Shown here: piece by piece, positions 30,640 to 43,110 of the stretch
Layout of the letters: each line of letters opens with the position of its first letter
How positions within the stretch are numbered: the first letter of the stretch is position 1
Origin: Anastatus disparis
Lineage: Eukaryota; Arthropoda; Insecta; Hymenoptera; Eupelmidae
Direction of reading: 5' to 3'
Length of the DNA stretch: 64,000 nt
Assembly (NCBI GenBank): GCA_017163975.1
Contig: JAFFSR010000344.1
Location: 1,426,001 to 1,490,000 of the forward strand
Position numbers and translations under genes: made by a program
The notes under the pieces: model-generated
Told to the model about the DNA's origin: nothing
The model's database searches: none
Seen by the model: the letters and a program-made list of their open reading frames with translations, nothing else

Positions 30640-31778
30640 TGTAACGGGGAATATATTTAAATAAACAAATTAAATATATTTGTGGGTTTTACGTGTACTC
30701 TCTTTAAGTACACGTGCACTTACCGTTAAATAACTGACTTTCGGTTCATAGTCGATTAGCATAATTCAATACCGCCGATCTACTTCGTCTATCTATTTCT
30801 GACAAAGAAAATCAGTTAAACAATATTTAATACTATTGCAGAACTTTGCTTTGAAGCTCTGCCTCCCGGACGTTTGGTACGACGAAACCCACGGCGTGTA
30901 CCCGAGAACTCTATTAAATACCGTTGATTAAGAAAGAATGTATTCAATTTTATTTGTGACGCGGGAATAAGATGATATATAATTAACGAGGAAATAAGAT
31001 CATACTCTACTTAATAATTAAATTCAACCTTGATTTTACTTTACTTCATTTAATCAACTTATTAGAATTTAATACAATAAAAAATAGATATATAAAATAA
31101 ATAATGACGTATTAAAAGTATAATTACACATTCTTGTTAAATAAAAAAAAATAAGGCCTAATCTAACCTACAACGCAACGCGTCGACGCGGACGACAGTC
31201 TCTTACGCCGCAAGTTCGAAAAGCAATACAAAAAGAAAACTAAGACACGTTAAAGTCTGCAGACTTACATTTTATGCCGACGTCTAGGTCAGAGCTTCTC
31301 TTCGCCTATGGATCACCTGCGAGATCTATTTGATGCGGCACCGGATGCACACGGTGCAGCTTTCTGTGTCACTCGTGCCCTTTGTAAAGTTCTCGAGAAG
31401 AATTTTGTCGAAAGCAGCAAACAGCTAGATACTGATGATTGTCTGTACAATAATCACAGTGCAATCCTCACAAGATGGCGATTTTCTATTCAACAAAATA
31501 CTAACAGACGCTCAAGCACGCACAGCAAGCGAATGCATGGCGGCCAACCGGCTTCACGACGCGTTCGCTCTCATATACCGCTCGAGTCTCCACGTCATAT
31601 CTTGCGCGTGCCTTCGCTAACCGTCAGCCACGCAAGACGATGAAATATCCACTCTCTGTCTCACTCCTATATACATAAAGTACGCACAAAAGCTTACAAT
31701 CGGCTGTGCGACTCACAACGGAGAGAGACAGAAGTATACTGACATACAGTATACGTATAATTTACTATCCTCGTTACA
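30640..31778 (-). mobile_element. Solo LTR of Gypsy 1 family inside Helitron C
   Basis: Reverse-complement of 25755-26895 (TGTAACGGGG...CCTCGTTACA). It is flanked by the 4-bp direct repeat AACT (30636-30639 and 31779-31782). Removing it with one AACT rejoins the Rep frame just upstream of the HUH motif. It is the product of LTR-LTR recombination. Confidence 0.9.
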
Positions 31779-31782
31779 AACT

Positions 31783-32640
31783 ATATGCAATACATTTTTC
31801 TAATATTCCCTTTTTTATTACTAAATTTTTTAATCCTTCTACTTTTTGATAAAATACTTTTGTTACAATATCCGGTCTATCTATTGCATTTTCATAAATT
31901 TCCAAGTTTTAAGTTATTTCTTTTTAATGTGGGTCACAGGTCATAGTTACAAAAAGGTCAGGTTTACCATGATAATTTACAAGTGTCATTGAGTCAATGT
32001 GATTTTGTTTTAAAAATCGTGGACTTCCTGTAAAGTTTGACGGTAATATTACCATTTTTCCAATTTTATAGAATCTAACTTTTTTTGGTTATGTAAATAA
32101 TCCATAACACCTTTGTAACAATCACTTATTAATACGTTTTGGTTATTTTGTATGGAATATAATCTGGAGGTTTTAACTTTTTCAAACGCATCAACAATCA
32201 ATTGTTGAGATAATGATCCCAAATTAGGGAATGGATTAAATTCATTTCTAACACTAAATCTATAATTATGAAATTTAAAATTTAAAATATTCAATTTCCC
32301 AAATTTACTTATCATATTTGGCATCCATCCAAAACCGCAATTAGGATGAATAAGCGGATATGTCATAGGATCTGTATGTTCACTAATTGTCGGCATACTA
32401 ATTGGTTTATCACACTTAGAGTAAATGACAATATCACGTTTAATAGAAGGAAGATCGTCTTTTCTAACATATACTATTGTAACTTCACTACAAGTAGGTA
32501 GATTATATCTATTTTTATCCAAATTATTATTGCAGACAATAGACATAGTAACAGTTCTTGGAGGACAATAGATTTTCGCACATTATTGTAGTTCTTATTC
32601 TTCTACTTTATGCATTATTTTAAAGACTGTAGCATAAAGT
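31783..32640 (-). pseudogene. Helitron C N-terminal helitron-like domain
   Basis: The main ORF 32049-32546 contains TDPMTYPLIHPNCGFGWMPN and LSQQLIVDAFEKVKTSRL, the helitron_N pattern seen in B as HVDPMVFPLMFPAGDLGW. The CNPH-like Rep motif I region follows, degraded, near 31925-31960. Confidence 0.7.
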
Positions 32641-33150
32641 TAAATGTCTCTTATTATGATATCTAAATGTTTTAATAGTGTTAATTTCATATTAAATTTT
32701 TTCCGTTCAATCGTTGCCATTTCATTATCTAAAATATATAATTGTCCATATTTACGGGCTTCATCTTTATTAAGATGTAACGCATAGACATTATGGTAAA
32801 TTTGTCCACATATGCTAGTAACTTGTGGTCCTTTACCCGGCAATGTATCAAAATTGGCACCAAAATTAGCGAATGCTGAAGCATCATTGTACAACTTAAC
32901 ATTTCGTCGAAAATCAATAATTTATTCCGTTAATTCAGTTGCTAAAAACTTTAATTGTTCTGGGTAAGGAGGATTTTCCAACAATTCTACTTCACCTTCA
33001 TGACAACAATTGGAGAAATCGTTACTTTTAGTACATTCGAAAGCAAAATGTTTCGCATCACAATAAACACATGTATTTGTCATGGAATCAATGTTATTTT
33101 CAGATATGAGATTTTCATCGAAATATATATTTGCTATAAAAACAAATCAG
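32640..33150 (-). pseudogene. Helitron C upstream N-terminal fragment
   Basis: FANFGANFDTLPGKGPQVTSICGQIYHNV and KYGQLYILDNEMATIERKK match CHTAPNTLISTN...GQLYIYDNTVAIEKR of Helitron A. Cys-rich codons near 33000-33080 are probably the zinc region. Confidence 0.65.
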
Positions 33151-33345
33151 TTCCGAATTAATTTTTTCAGTTAATATTTTTTCATTCAATTTCTTTAATT
33201 TTTTTACTACTTTGCCCTTTATTCTTTTATCAATAACTTTGTTCAATACAATATTATGATTGTTACTATAATTATTATTATTGTAATTTTCATTATAATT
33301 ATTGTCTTCATATTTTAATCGTTTACACTTAATAAATAATATCTT

Positions 33346-33965
33346 TCATTGATAAGAATCATATTTATGTTTTTGCTTTTTTTCACCTATTGTTTTATTT
33401 ATTGTAGTATCATTATTAACATGTTTATTGTCATCAATTTCTATTTGTTTACACCTTGTGCGTGATTCTTTTAATTGGCAACAATCATTTTTTACTTGTA
33501 TTATCTTAACAATATCGGTATTTTCCAATTTTTGATTTTTAATCTGTACTATTTTCTTATATTCATTATATTGTTCACTAATAACTCTTCTATAAGTCTC
33601 TTTTTTGCATGATTTTTTTTTAATGCAATTTTTTCAATTTATAAGTATCTCTATTTTCAATTGATTTTATTTTTTATATCTTCATATTTTTAATTTTTTT
33701 TATATTTATTTGGTAGTTTTTCTTTCATTTTCATGTAAGCTTTTTTCTTACGTGTAGCTTCATTTGTACGTATTTGTTCCATTTTATTAGTACCCTTTTT
33801 TATCTTTGATTTTATTTTTGTTATTTTAGTATTTTTTAATTTTTCTTTATATTTATTGGGCTGCTTTTCTTTAATTTTCATAATGTCTTTTCCTGAAATA
33901 TTTTTATATTTATGTGATTGTTTTGTTACCATTTTCCTATTAACCAGATGTCGGAGCTGCAGCAA
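33346..33965 (-). pseudogene. Helitron C Lys-rich 5' ORFs
   Basis: Two small minus-strand ORFs, the upper with repeated KNISGKDIMKIKEKQPNKYKEKLKN-type charged segments. This resembles basic N-terminal repeats of some Helitron proteins. Weak assignment. Confidence 0.45.
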
Positions 33966-34529
33966 TTGAGTTTTGCTTTTTTTATTATATCAATATCTTT
34001 TCTAATTCATAAATTAAATAAATATAATTACTTGTCCGCACTAAAGCTATATTAATACAACTATTTTTGTTAAAATAAAAAATAATTTGGACTTGTTATT
34101 TTTTCATGAGCTTGAATTGGAAATTAGATATCAAACTCGATAAATCTAACAATAAAATACGATACATTGAAAGTTTTCATTATAACTTCATATGTATAAT
34201 ATTTTTGTGGATTTCTCGAGTTGTCCGCACTAGAGTTTAATCTTACAAATTTTTACTCCGTAGCAAAAATACTCGATTAACCTTCTGACAGCTGCCTTTT
34301 TTTTTACTAAAAAAGTGTAACTTTCTCGAAATTTTCCATATGAATGTCTCTTAAGTAGTAGTATATGTGAGCTAATCATGGAATGAAGCCATATGGCGTC
34401 ATCCCAAGTATCAGAAGGTTAAACGCATCGTTTATTCATAAGTTAGGTTTGGAAATATTATTATGAGGCGGGCAGCTTTGTCATGCCCTTAAGTCCTGTT
34501 ACAAATAAAGCTTCTTTTTCTGTCTCATA
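33966..34529. other. Non-coding spacer between Helitron C and repeat D
   Basis: AT-rich; TTGTCCGCACTA occurs twice (34035 and 34222). No gene seen. Confidence 0.35.
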
Positions 34530-35330
34530 TATATCTCCCTATATTATATAGTTATATAAAAAAAAAATCTCCTCATCTATTCCTCATTTTTCCTCCCCCT
34601 CTTTTGTATGCTCAATACATCACAATCCACCCCTCAAAATAACGTAAAAATCTGTCTAGAAATGATCTTTTTTGAGAAAAAAAAAGACACCCCTCTACTA
34701 CCCAAGTCACCCCTCTACTACCCTAGTCACCCCTTTTGCTACCCCTCGTACGTCACTCACCCCCCCTTCAGATAATTAAGCTAAATTTATCTTATTTTAT
34801 CAATGTATTTGTTACTCATTCTCTATACCACTACTATCACTCTTCCCACTACTACCCTATCACTCCTACTCCTCATTTTTTTTTCTCCTCCAAAAAATCA
34901 AAAGTCACCCCTCACAATAACGTAAAAATGTCTCTTGAAATGTCTTTGAAAAAAAAAAAAAGATTCCCCCCTCTACCCCAGTCACCCCTCTCCTACCCAT
35001 TTCCACCCCTCGGTCCACAAATCACCCCCTCGCTCTACAAGTCACACCTCATAACCCCTCATGTCCCTAATACACTATTCATAATCATTTAGTGCTTGTT
35101 TTTATATCGTTGATTAAATATTTAAATTTAATCAATATTTTTTCAAAAAACCTTCTTGTTTGATGACTCCAATACTTCAGAGACCAAATTTGGTTATAAA
35201 AAATATTGGTATTTAATTACCTTAAATATATTGATTCTTTATTTTATTTTTAAATGTCAATTATTCATTTGAAATATAAACTATTAAGAAAAAAGTTTTT
35301 TAATTTTATATTTATGAAATACTTGCTTAA

Positions 35331-35719
35331 GAGCAGGCCGGATTCGCTGTCCTTGTCTAATTAGCATTTTTGTTATTTACTCAAGTATTAAACGGTGTAT
35401 CTGCAAATTGAAGGTTAAGCGCAATAGAAATTATTATTACAAATATTTATACACAAGAAAAAAAAAATCTATCGCTTTGTTTTTGAGAAAAGTAAGGAAC
35501 GCGAAAATATTATAAACATAATCTTTTACTTCGGCGTTCCTTACTTTTCTCAAAAACAAATCGGTAGATTTTTTTTTTTCTTGTGCATAGATATTCATAA
35601 TAATAATAATATCTATTGCGATCAACCTTTATTTTGAAGATATACCGATTAATACTTGAGTGAATAACAAACAACTCAATTGTTACTCGGTCGGTATCAG
35701 GTTCTACTCCGGCCTGCCG
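35331..35719. mobile_element. Foldback MITE with TTAA target duplication
   Basis: 389 bp between TTAA repeats (35327-35330, 35720-35723); the empty site is in D copy 1 near 16624. Ends share GCAGGCCGGA/TCCGGCCTGC. Almost the whole element pairs with itself: ACTCAAGTATTAA vs TTAATACTTGAGT, TTTTTGAGAAAAGTAAGGAA vs its complement. TTAA duplication suggests mobilisation by a piggyBac-type transposase. Confidence 0.85.
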
Positions 35720-35805
35720 TTAAGGCTATATAATGAAATATATATTTAATACATAGTTAATAATATTATAGATTGTTGATATAATTATTTTTTAACCATC
35801 AACTA

Positions 35806-38800
35806 CCCACACAGCATGAAATGTTGCAGTAAAACTTTCACTGAAATATTGTCACAAGATTGCAGCAATCTTGTCTTAACATTGCTAAGAGGTTTCATGA
35901 AACATTTCAGTGTGATATTGCTGCAAACTTGCTACAAGGTTACAGAAAATAATTCAAGCAATATTGCAAGGAACCTTTCATGAAAGGTTGCAGCGAGGTT
36001 TCTGCAAGGTTTTATAAAACATTTCATGAAATATTGCAAGAAACCTTTCATGAAAGGTTGCTGCGAGGTTTCTGCAAGATTTTAGAAACAATTCATGAAA
36101 TATTGCAAGAAAACTTTCATGACATGTTTCAGCGAGGTTTCCAGCAAGATTTAGAAAACATTTCATAGAATATTGCAAGAAACCTTTCATGAAAGGTTGC
36201 AGCAAGGTTTCTGCAAGATTTTAGAACAATTCATGAAATATTGCAAGAAAACTTTCATGACATGTTTCAGCGAGGTTTCCAGCAAGATTTAGAAGACATT
36301 TCATAGAATATTGCAAGAAACCTTTCATGAAAGGTTGCAGCGAGGTTTCTGAAAGATTTTAGGAATATTTCATGAAATATTGCAAGAAACCTTTTATGAA
36401 AGGTTGCATAGAGGTTTCCAGCAAAATTTAGAAAACATTTTATAAAACATTGCAAGGAACCTTTCATGAAAGGTTGCAGCAAGGTTTCTGCAAGATTTTA
36501 GAAATATTTCATGAAATTTCGCAAGAAACCTTTCATGAAAGATTGCAGCGAGGTTTCTGTAAGATTTTAGAAATATTTCATGAAATATTGCAAGAAACCT
36601 TTTATGAAAGGTTGCATAGAGGTTTCCAGCAAAATTTAGAAAACATTTTATAAAACATTGCAAGCAACCTTTCATGAAAGGTTGCAGCAAGGTTTCTGCA
36701 AGATTTTAGAAATATTTCATGAAATTTCGCAAGAAACCTTTCATGAAAGGTTGCAGCGAGGTATCTGAAAGATTTTAGGAATATTTTATTAAATATTGCA
36801 AGAAACGTTTTATGAAAGGTTGCATAGAGGTTTCCAGCAAAATTTAGAAAACATTTTATAAAACATTGCAAGGAACCTTTCATGAAAGGTTGCAGCAAGG
36901 TTTCTGCAAGATTTTAGAAATATTTCATGAAATTTCGCAAGAAACCTTTCACGAAAGGTTGCAGCGAGGTTTTCAGCACGATTTAGAAATTATTTCATGG
37001 AATATTGCAAGGAACCTTTCATAAAAGGTTGCAGCGAGATTTCTGCAAGATTTTAGAAATATTTCATGAAATATTGCAAGAAACCTTTCATGAAAGGTTA
37101 CAGCGAGGTTTCTGTAAGATTTTAGAAACATTTCATAAAATATTGCAAGGAAACTTTCACAAAAGGTTGCAGCGAGGTTTCTGCAAGATTTTAGAAACAT
37201 TTCATGAAATATTGGACGAAAACTTTCACGACATGTTTCAGCGAGGTTTTCAGCAAAATTTAGAAAACATTTCATGGAATATTGCAAGAAACCTTTCATG
37301 GAAGGTTGCAGCAAGTTTTCTGCAAGATTTTAGAAATATTTCATGAAATATTGCAAGAAACCTTTCATGAAAGGTTGCAGCGCGGTTTCTGTAAGACTTG
37401 AAAAACATTTCATGAAATATTGCAAGAAAACTTTTATTACATGTTTCAGCGGGATTTTCGGCAAGATTTAAACAACATTTTGATGGAATATTGCATCGAA
37501 CTTTCTATGAAAGATTGCAGCGAGCTTTCTGCAAGATTTTAGAAACATTTTATAAAATATTGCAAAAAACATTTCACAAAAGGTTGCAGCGAGGTTTCTG
37601 CAAGAATCTAAAAACATTTCATGAAATATTGCAAGAAACCTTTCACGAAAGGTTTCAGCGAGTTTTCCAGCAAGATTTGGGGAACTTTTCATGGAATATT
37701 GCAAGAAACCTTTCATGAAAGATTGCAGCGAGGTTCCTGCAAGATTTTAGAAACATTTTATGAAATATTGCAAGAAACCTTTCATGAAAGGTTTCAGCGA
37801 GTTTTCCAGCAAGATTTGGGGAACTTTTCATGGAATATTGCAAGAAACCTTTCATGAAAGATTGCAGCGAGGTTCCTGCAAGATTTTAGAAACATTTTAT
37901 GAAATATTGCAAGAAACCTTTCATGAAAGGTTTCAGTGAGGTTCCTAGCAAGATTTGGGGAACATTTTACGAAATATCGCAAGAGACCTTTGATGAAAGG
38001 TTGCAGCAAGGTTCGTGCAAGATTTTAGAAACATTTTACGAAATATTGCAAGATACCTTTTATGAAAGGTTTCAACGAGGTTTTCAGCAAAATTTGATGA
38101 ATATTTTATGAAATATTACGAGGTATCTTTTGTTAAAAGTTGCAGTAAGATTTCTGCAAGGTTTTTGACAAGATTTCTAAGATATCACAAAACATATTGC
38201 TATGTACATTTTGCCAATGGTTATTACCATTTTTTTGGCAATCTTTATAAAATATTTCAGAAAAGCGTTTCACAAAAAGTATCAGCAAAGTTTCATGAAT
38301 AATTTCAAAATGAAATCGCAGCAAACCTTTCGTAAACAGTTTCAGCAATAATTCCGCAAGTTTTTATAAAAGATTCTGAGAGTAGTCCAGATTTGCTGTT
38401 CTTGTCTTATATTTGGTTTCCTGTTATTTACTCAAGTATTTATTGCTGTAGTTGTATTGTAAACGGGAAGTTGAGCGCAATAAGTATGCTATTATTATAA
38501 ATATTAATGCGTAGGGTAAAAAAATCCATCGAATTGTTATTAAAAAAAGTAAAGAACGCATAAATATTAGAAACAAAACCTTTTATTTCAATATTCTCTA
38601 CTTTTCTCAAAAACGATGCTGAGGAATTTTTTCTTCTTGTGCACAAATATTGATAATAATACTATTGCGCTCAACTAGTAATTTATAGATACAACGATTG
38701 ATACTTAAGCAAATAAGAAAAACTTTATCACACAAGGATAGAAAATCCTGCCTACTATTAAATATTACTGCAGCAAGCTTTTGGCAAGATTTGAGAAATA

Positions 38801-39355
38801 TTTTACAAAATATTGCAGGAAACCATACGAGAAGGTATGAGCGTTGTTCGCGGCAAAATTTGGGAAAAATTTCATGAAATATTACGAGAAACCTTTCATG
38901 AAAGATTGCTGCAAGGTTTCTTGAAATGTTGCTGCAAGGTTTTCATGAAAGGTTGCTGCGAGGTTTTTAGAAATATTTCAACCGGGTTCTAGCGCGGACA
39001 TATAAATGTTGCTTCAATATCTCATAAAAGGTTGCTACGAGGTTTTCTGCGAGGTTACGGCGAGGTTTTCTGAAAAATTGCTGTGTGGTTGCTTGAAATG
39101 TTTTTGCTATTTTTCCCGCAAGATTCCTGTGAGGTTTCCTGAAATGTTTCTGTTACGTTTCCTGAAAGATTGCTGCGAGGTTTCCTGCAAGGTTGCGGTG
39201 AGGTGTTCTAAAAGATTGCTGCAAGGTTTCTTGAAATGTTTCTGTTACATTTCTTGAAATATTGCTGTGAGGTTTTCATGAAAGGTTGCTGCGAAGTTTC
39301 GAAACTTTCATAAAACCTTGCAGCAACCTTGCAGCAATCTTTCATGCTGTGTGGG
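35806..39355. mobile_element. TIR element made of palindromic 69-bp tandem repeats
   Basis: 16-bp perfect TIRs CCCACACAGCATGAAA at both ends, flanked by TA (35804-35805, 39356-39357). The empty site in D copy 1 (near 16550) has a single TA. The interior (35806-38370) is a tandem array whose unit contains the perfect palindrome AACCTTTCATGAAAGGTT and a second, ATTTCATGAAAT. The right part (38880-39340) has a related but different arrangement. The many ORFs on both strands arise because 69 is a multiple of three. No transposase; non-autonomous. Confidence 0.8.
38372..38757. mobile_element. Diverged second copy of the foldback MITE
   Basis: Shares TTATTTACTCAAGTATT, GAGCGCAATA, CTTTTCTCAAAAACGAT and CTTGTGCA(C/T)A words with 35331-35719 in the same order. 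TTAA is visible only on the right side. Nested inside the palindrome-array element. Confidence 0.65.
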
Positions 39356-39709
39356 TAATAACTACGTTTCTTAGACAACTTTCCACACCACCCATACTGA
39401 GACAAAAAAAAATAAAAAACTTCTACTTTCAACATTTAAGCTTACTTTTTTTTGGGTCCAAGCTGTATTTGCCTAAAAGTAAAGCACATTTTACTTTGTC
39501 TTGATTGTCTTGGTAAGAAAAACTTATTAAAAAATTTCCTAAATTTATAAGATTCTTCTTTCAGGTTAGCTTAAATTTGTTTTCTTGTTGTCTTGAGTTT
39601 ATCTTGTGAAAGTCTTAAGTAGAAGTTTTTATTTTTTTTATCAGTTTAACGAGGTATTGTCAATGGCGCGTTGGGTTTTTTTTTGTTTATAAAGAAAAAT
39701 TAAACAATA

Positions 39710-39748
39710 AAAGTGGTACCCTTCGCCAGTAGCCCACATAACCACTTG
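39710..39748 (-). other. Conserved structured motif in repeat D copy 2
   Basis: Reverse complement of the 16155-16196 motif, with small changes in the arms. Confidence 0.5.
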
Positions 39749-39994
39749 TGAAATAATATAAATTTAAAAAAATTTTTTCACATTTCTTTAAATGTCAAAA
39801 GTAAAAATGTTATTGAAAGTATTTTATTAACTAAAAAGATCAAAATTATAATAATTATCAATTCATTTATTTATAAAAAAGTAAAAATAAAAATTATATT
39901 ATTAATGTAAAATTTTATCTTTTATACTCTTTATACAAATAAATAAAGTTATATAATTTTTATTTTATTTTTCATTATTTTTTATATGATGCAG

Positions 39995-40405
39995 GTCATT
40001 ATGATATTTTAAATTATAAAAATAATAATAATAATAATAATTATAATCTTAAAAGAAAATTAAAAAATGAAAAATTTAATGAAACAAATATAATCAAAAA
40101 AATAAAAACAGAAACAAAAAAGAATAAAAGTGAAAATAAGCTTTATAATAAAATAAATAAAAATGAAAAATTGACAGAAAAAGAATCAATTAAAAAATTA
40201 AATTTAAAAAATAATATAAACAATAAAAATAACATAGATAAAAATTTGAAAAATTATTTAGGTAGAATGAGTTACGAATGTAAATATTGTAGTGCTTAAT
40301 TTTGGAAAGAAGAAATAAAAAAGTTCAATTGTTGTCAACAAGGTAAAGTTATTTTATCACTATCAACTAAATATAATGAAAAATTGAAATATTTATTATT
40401 ACATG
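39995..40405 (+). pseudogene. Helitron B OTU tail and zinc region
   Basis: Begins DAGHYDILNYK, then the Lys/Asn-rich linker, then CKYCSA-stop-FWKEE and CCQQ. The TAA replaces a Leu codon present in A. Confidence 0.8.
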
Positions 40406-40409
40406 ATAG

Positions 40410-41035
40410 TGTTACGGATTCTATATCCTATAAAATGAATAAGAATTAATATCAGCAATATACAAAGAATGCGACGAATACACCTTCCAACAAGTAAAGA
40501 CAGAAAACGCTGACCGTCATACTAACAAGTTATAACGTGCCTGGAAACAACGAAAAGCGTCGAGCACCATAGAAACAGAGCTGACCACCCAGCAACAGGT
40601 TAAGACCAGAACGGAAAGTCACTGACGGACTGATCAGCAAATTCCAATCAATAACGAATATTCTAGAAGGATAGGCACGTGGAAACAACGAATTTGGCGA
40701 GTATAAATACAGCCGGACATCCCACGAGGAATCAGTCAGTAGACCATCAATAGAGAGATGTAGAGAGAGTAAGCAACCAACCTTTAGCCACGAACGACGG
40801 CAGTACGCCCGATTGAAGCAAGCAGCAAGGAACGTATTAGGCGACGAATTAATAATAGGACATATCTCTCTCGACGAAAGTATTAATAAACTTATAGTCA
40901 TATCATAATTACTGAGTATTTATTTAATTCTTCACGCAAACTGACTGCTTGGGTTTACCAAGATTAGTCGTGATACAAAAGATACCCACCATCTTATAAT
41001 TAAATATAAATATACATATACGTAAAAACGTAACA
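40410..41035 (+). mobile_element. 626-bp solo LTR in Helitron B
   Basis: TGTTACGG...CGTAACA flanked by the 4-bp repeat ATAG (40406-40409, 41036-41039). Contains a TATA box in GAGTATAAATACAGCC (~40697) and an AATAAA (~40885). A different LTR family from Gypsy 1. Orientation inferred from the TATA and poly(A) order. Confidence 0.82.
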
Positions 41036-41039
41036 ATAG

Positions 41040-43110
41040 TGTTTTTAGAAATTCAATTAGATATTATAATAATTTATTTAGTTTTGCAGCTTTTAATGCA
41101 AATGTCATTCAAAACCAAGGAAAAGCTATATATAATTTAAAAATTCAAGGACAAATTTGTCATACAGCACCTAATACATTAATTTCTACTAATGACATTA
41201 AACCTACATGTAGACAGTTATACATTTACTATAATACAGTAGCAATTGAGAAACGATTAAAAACTAATGAAAAATTAACAAAAGAACATATGTTAATTTT
41301 AAAAAAGATAATGAATGATAATCCTATGGCTAAGAATTACAAAAGCTTACATCAATTATCAAATATACAAAATATTCCAAATTATAAATTGTATTTTATG
41401 CGAAAAAATGATAAACAACAACATTGTTATAATAAGCCACTAACTTCAGAATGTGGTGCTATCATAGTATCTAATACAGGAATTCCAGATAATTATGATC
41501 TTTGTGTACATCCGAAATTATCTTCTGGAGATGAAATTACTCATACTTATTTAAATAAATTATCTCATCACGTGGATCCAATGGTTTTTCCTTTAATGTT
41601 TCCAGCAGGAGATTTAGGTTGGAGTATAGGATATAAGAAAAATGAAAATATTGAAAATAATGATTGTCTTACAATACTACAATATTGTTTATATAGAATT
41701 CATTGGAGACCAAATTTAAAAAATTTCAACCCTATTTTATATTGTGGAAGATTAACACAACAATACATTATACATGCATATGTGATGGTTGAAAGTAATA
41801 GAATGAACTTTTTTAGAAATAATCAAAAATAATTACGCATAGAATGTTATCAAGGTTTATTAGATCATGTAATAAATAGTGCTTCAAATGTTTCAACAAA
41901 TTTTGAAAACAAAGAAAGAATTGGAAATCTTTTTATTTTACCCTCATCATATACTGGTAGTCCAAGATATATGCAGCAATATTATCAAGGTGCCATGGCA
42001 ATAATGAGAACAGTAGGAAAACCAGACTTATTTATAACAATGACGTGTAATCCTAAATGGAAAGAATTAGAAGAGATTTTTAAAAATTTTCCAGAAGGGA
42101 AAACTCCCAATGACATACCAAATATCACAGTGAGATTATTTTATATAAAATTTAATATGTTATTGAGTGATATTATAAAAAACGAAATTTCTGGTCCTGT
42201 TATAGCTTATGTATTTTTGATTGAATTTCAAAAAAGAGGGTTACCTCACGCGCATATTATTATAACATTACATCATAATCATAAAATATTAACTCCAGAA
42301 AATATTGATAAATATATTTCAGCAGAAATACCTTCATCAGAAAATAAATATTTACAAAAATTAGTAATTAAACACATGTTACATGGACCTCATACAGATA
42401 AATCACCTTGTTACGAAAAAAATAAAAGTAAATGTAAGAAAAAATTCCCAAAATCATTTAATGAAATTACAATAATTGAAGAAAACAAATATCCACAATA
42501 CAAAAGAAGAAATAATATTTTAGATAATCATACATATAATTTATAAAATAATAACAAAATTATACAAGTTGATAATTCTATGGTAGTTCCTTACAACAGT
42601 TTTTTGTTAGCAAAATATAATGCTCATATGAATACTGAACTTTGTATGTCAATACAAAGTATAAAATATATTTATGATTATATTTATAAAGGTGTAGATA
42701 AAGCTTACTGTAAAATAAAACAAGATAAAAATGAAGAAAATAATAATGATGATGTTTATGATGAAATAATTCAATACATAGATGGAAGATATTTAAGTCC
42801 AATAGAGGCCGCATGGAGATTACAAGCATTTCCACTATGCGGTAGAAGTCATACAGTAATAAGATAAAATATCCATACAGAAAATCAACAAAAAATAATT
42901 TTTGATGGAAATAATATACATTCAGCATTAAACAAATGCGAAACAACATTGACTGCATGGTTTGAATTGAATAAAAGAGATGATTTTGCTAAAAAAATTA
43001 AATATGTTAATATCCCACAGTATTATATTTTTAGTTCTAAGACTAAATCTTGGATTAAAAGATCAAAACTTAGAAAAAATATAGCCATTGGTAGATTAAA
43101 TGTAGTATCA
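41040..43110 (+). pseudogene. Helitron B N-terminal domain and Rep nuclease
   Basis: Continues after the solo LTR: QIYIYD-type helitron_N, HVDPMVFPLMFPAGDLGW, then LFITMTCNPKWKELEE, IEFQKRGLPHAHIII (HUH) and YIYDYIYKGVDKA (Tyr motif). Stops include NNQK-stop-LRIE (41830), a TAA after NHTYNL (42544) and a TAA after TVIR (42867). Confidence 0.85.

Larger units (their letters stand above)
28441..33965 (-). mobile_element. Helitron C, decayed, split by a solo LTR
   Basis: A second Helitron lineage on the minus strand, diverged from A/B at protein level. Recognisable from 5' to 3': Lys-rich N-terminal ORF, Cys-rich finger, helitron_N pieces, Rep with HMH motif, linker, helicase. No 3' hairpin/CTRR end was found; it runs into the GGGCC satellite at ~28440. 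Confidence 0.75.
34530..39941 (-). mobile_element. Repeat D, copy 2 (inverted, with two nested elements)
   Basis: Reverse complement of 15974-17416, interrupted by the TTAA MITE (35331-35719) and the palindrome-array element (35806-39355). D sequence proper is 34530-35330, 35724-35803 and 39358-39941. The left end TCTCCCTATATTATATAG abuts an AT-rich run, as in copy 1. Its right end abuts the truncated OTU of Helitron B. Confidence 0.6.

Noticed and set aside
35978..38111. A CRISPR-like array of regular repeats
   Set aside because: Repeats are contiguous 69-bp units without unique spacers, inside a TIR element in eukaryotic DNA.
40530..40901. 123-codon minus-strand ORF
   Set aside because: Lies wholly within a 626-bp solo LTR, antisense to its TATA box; no recognisable domain.
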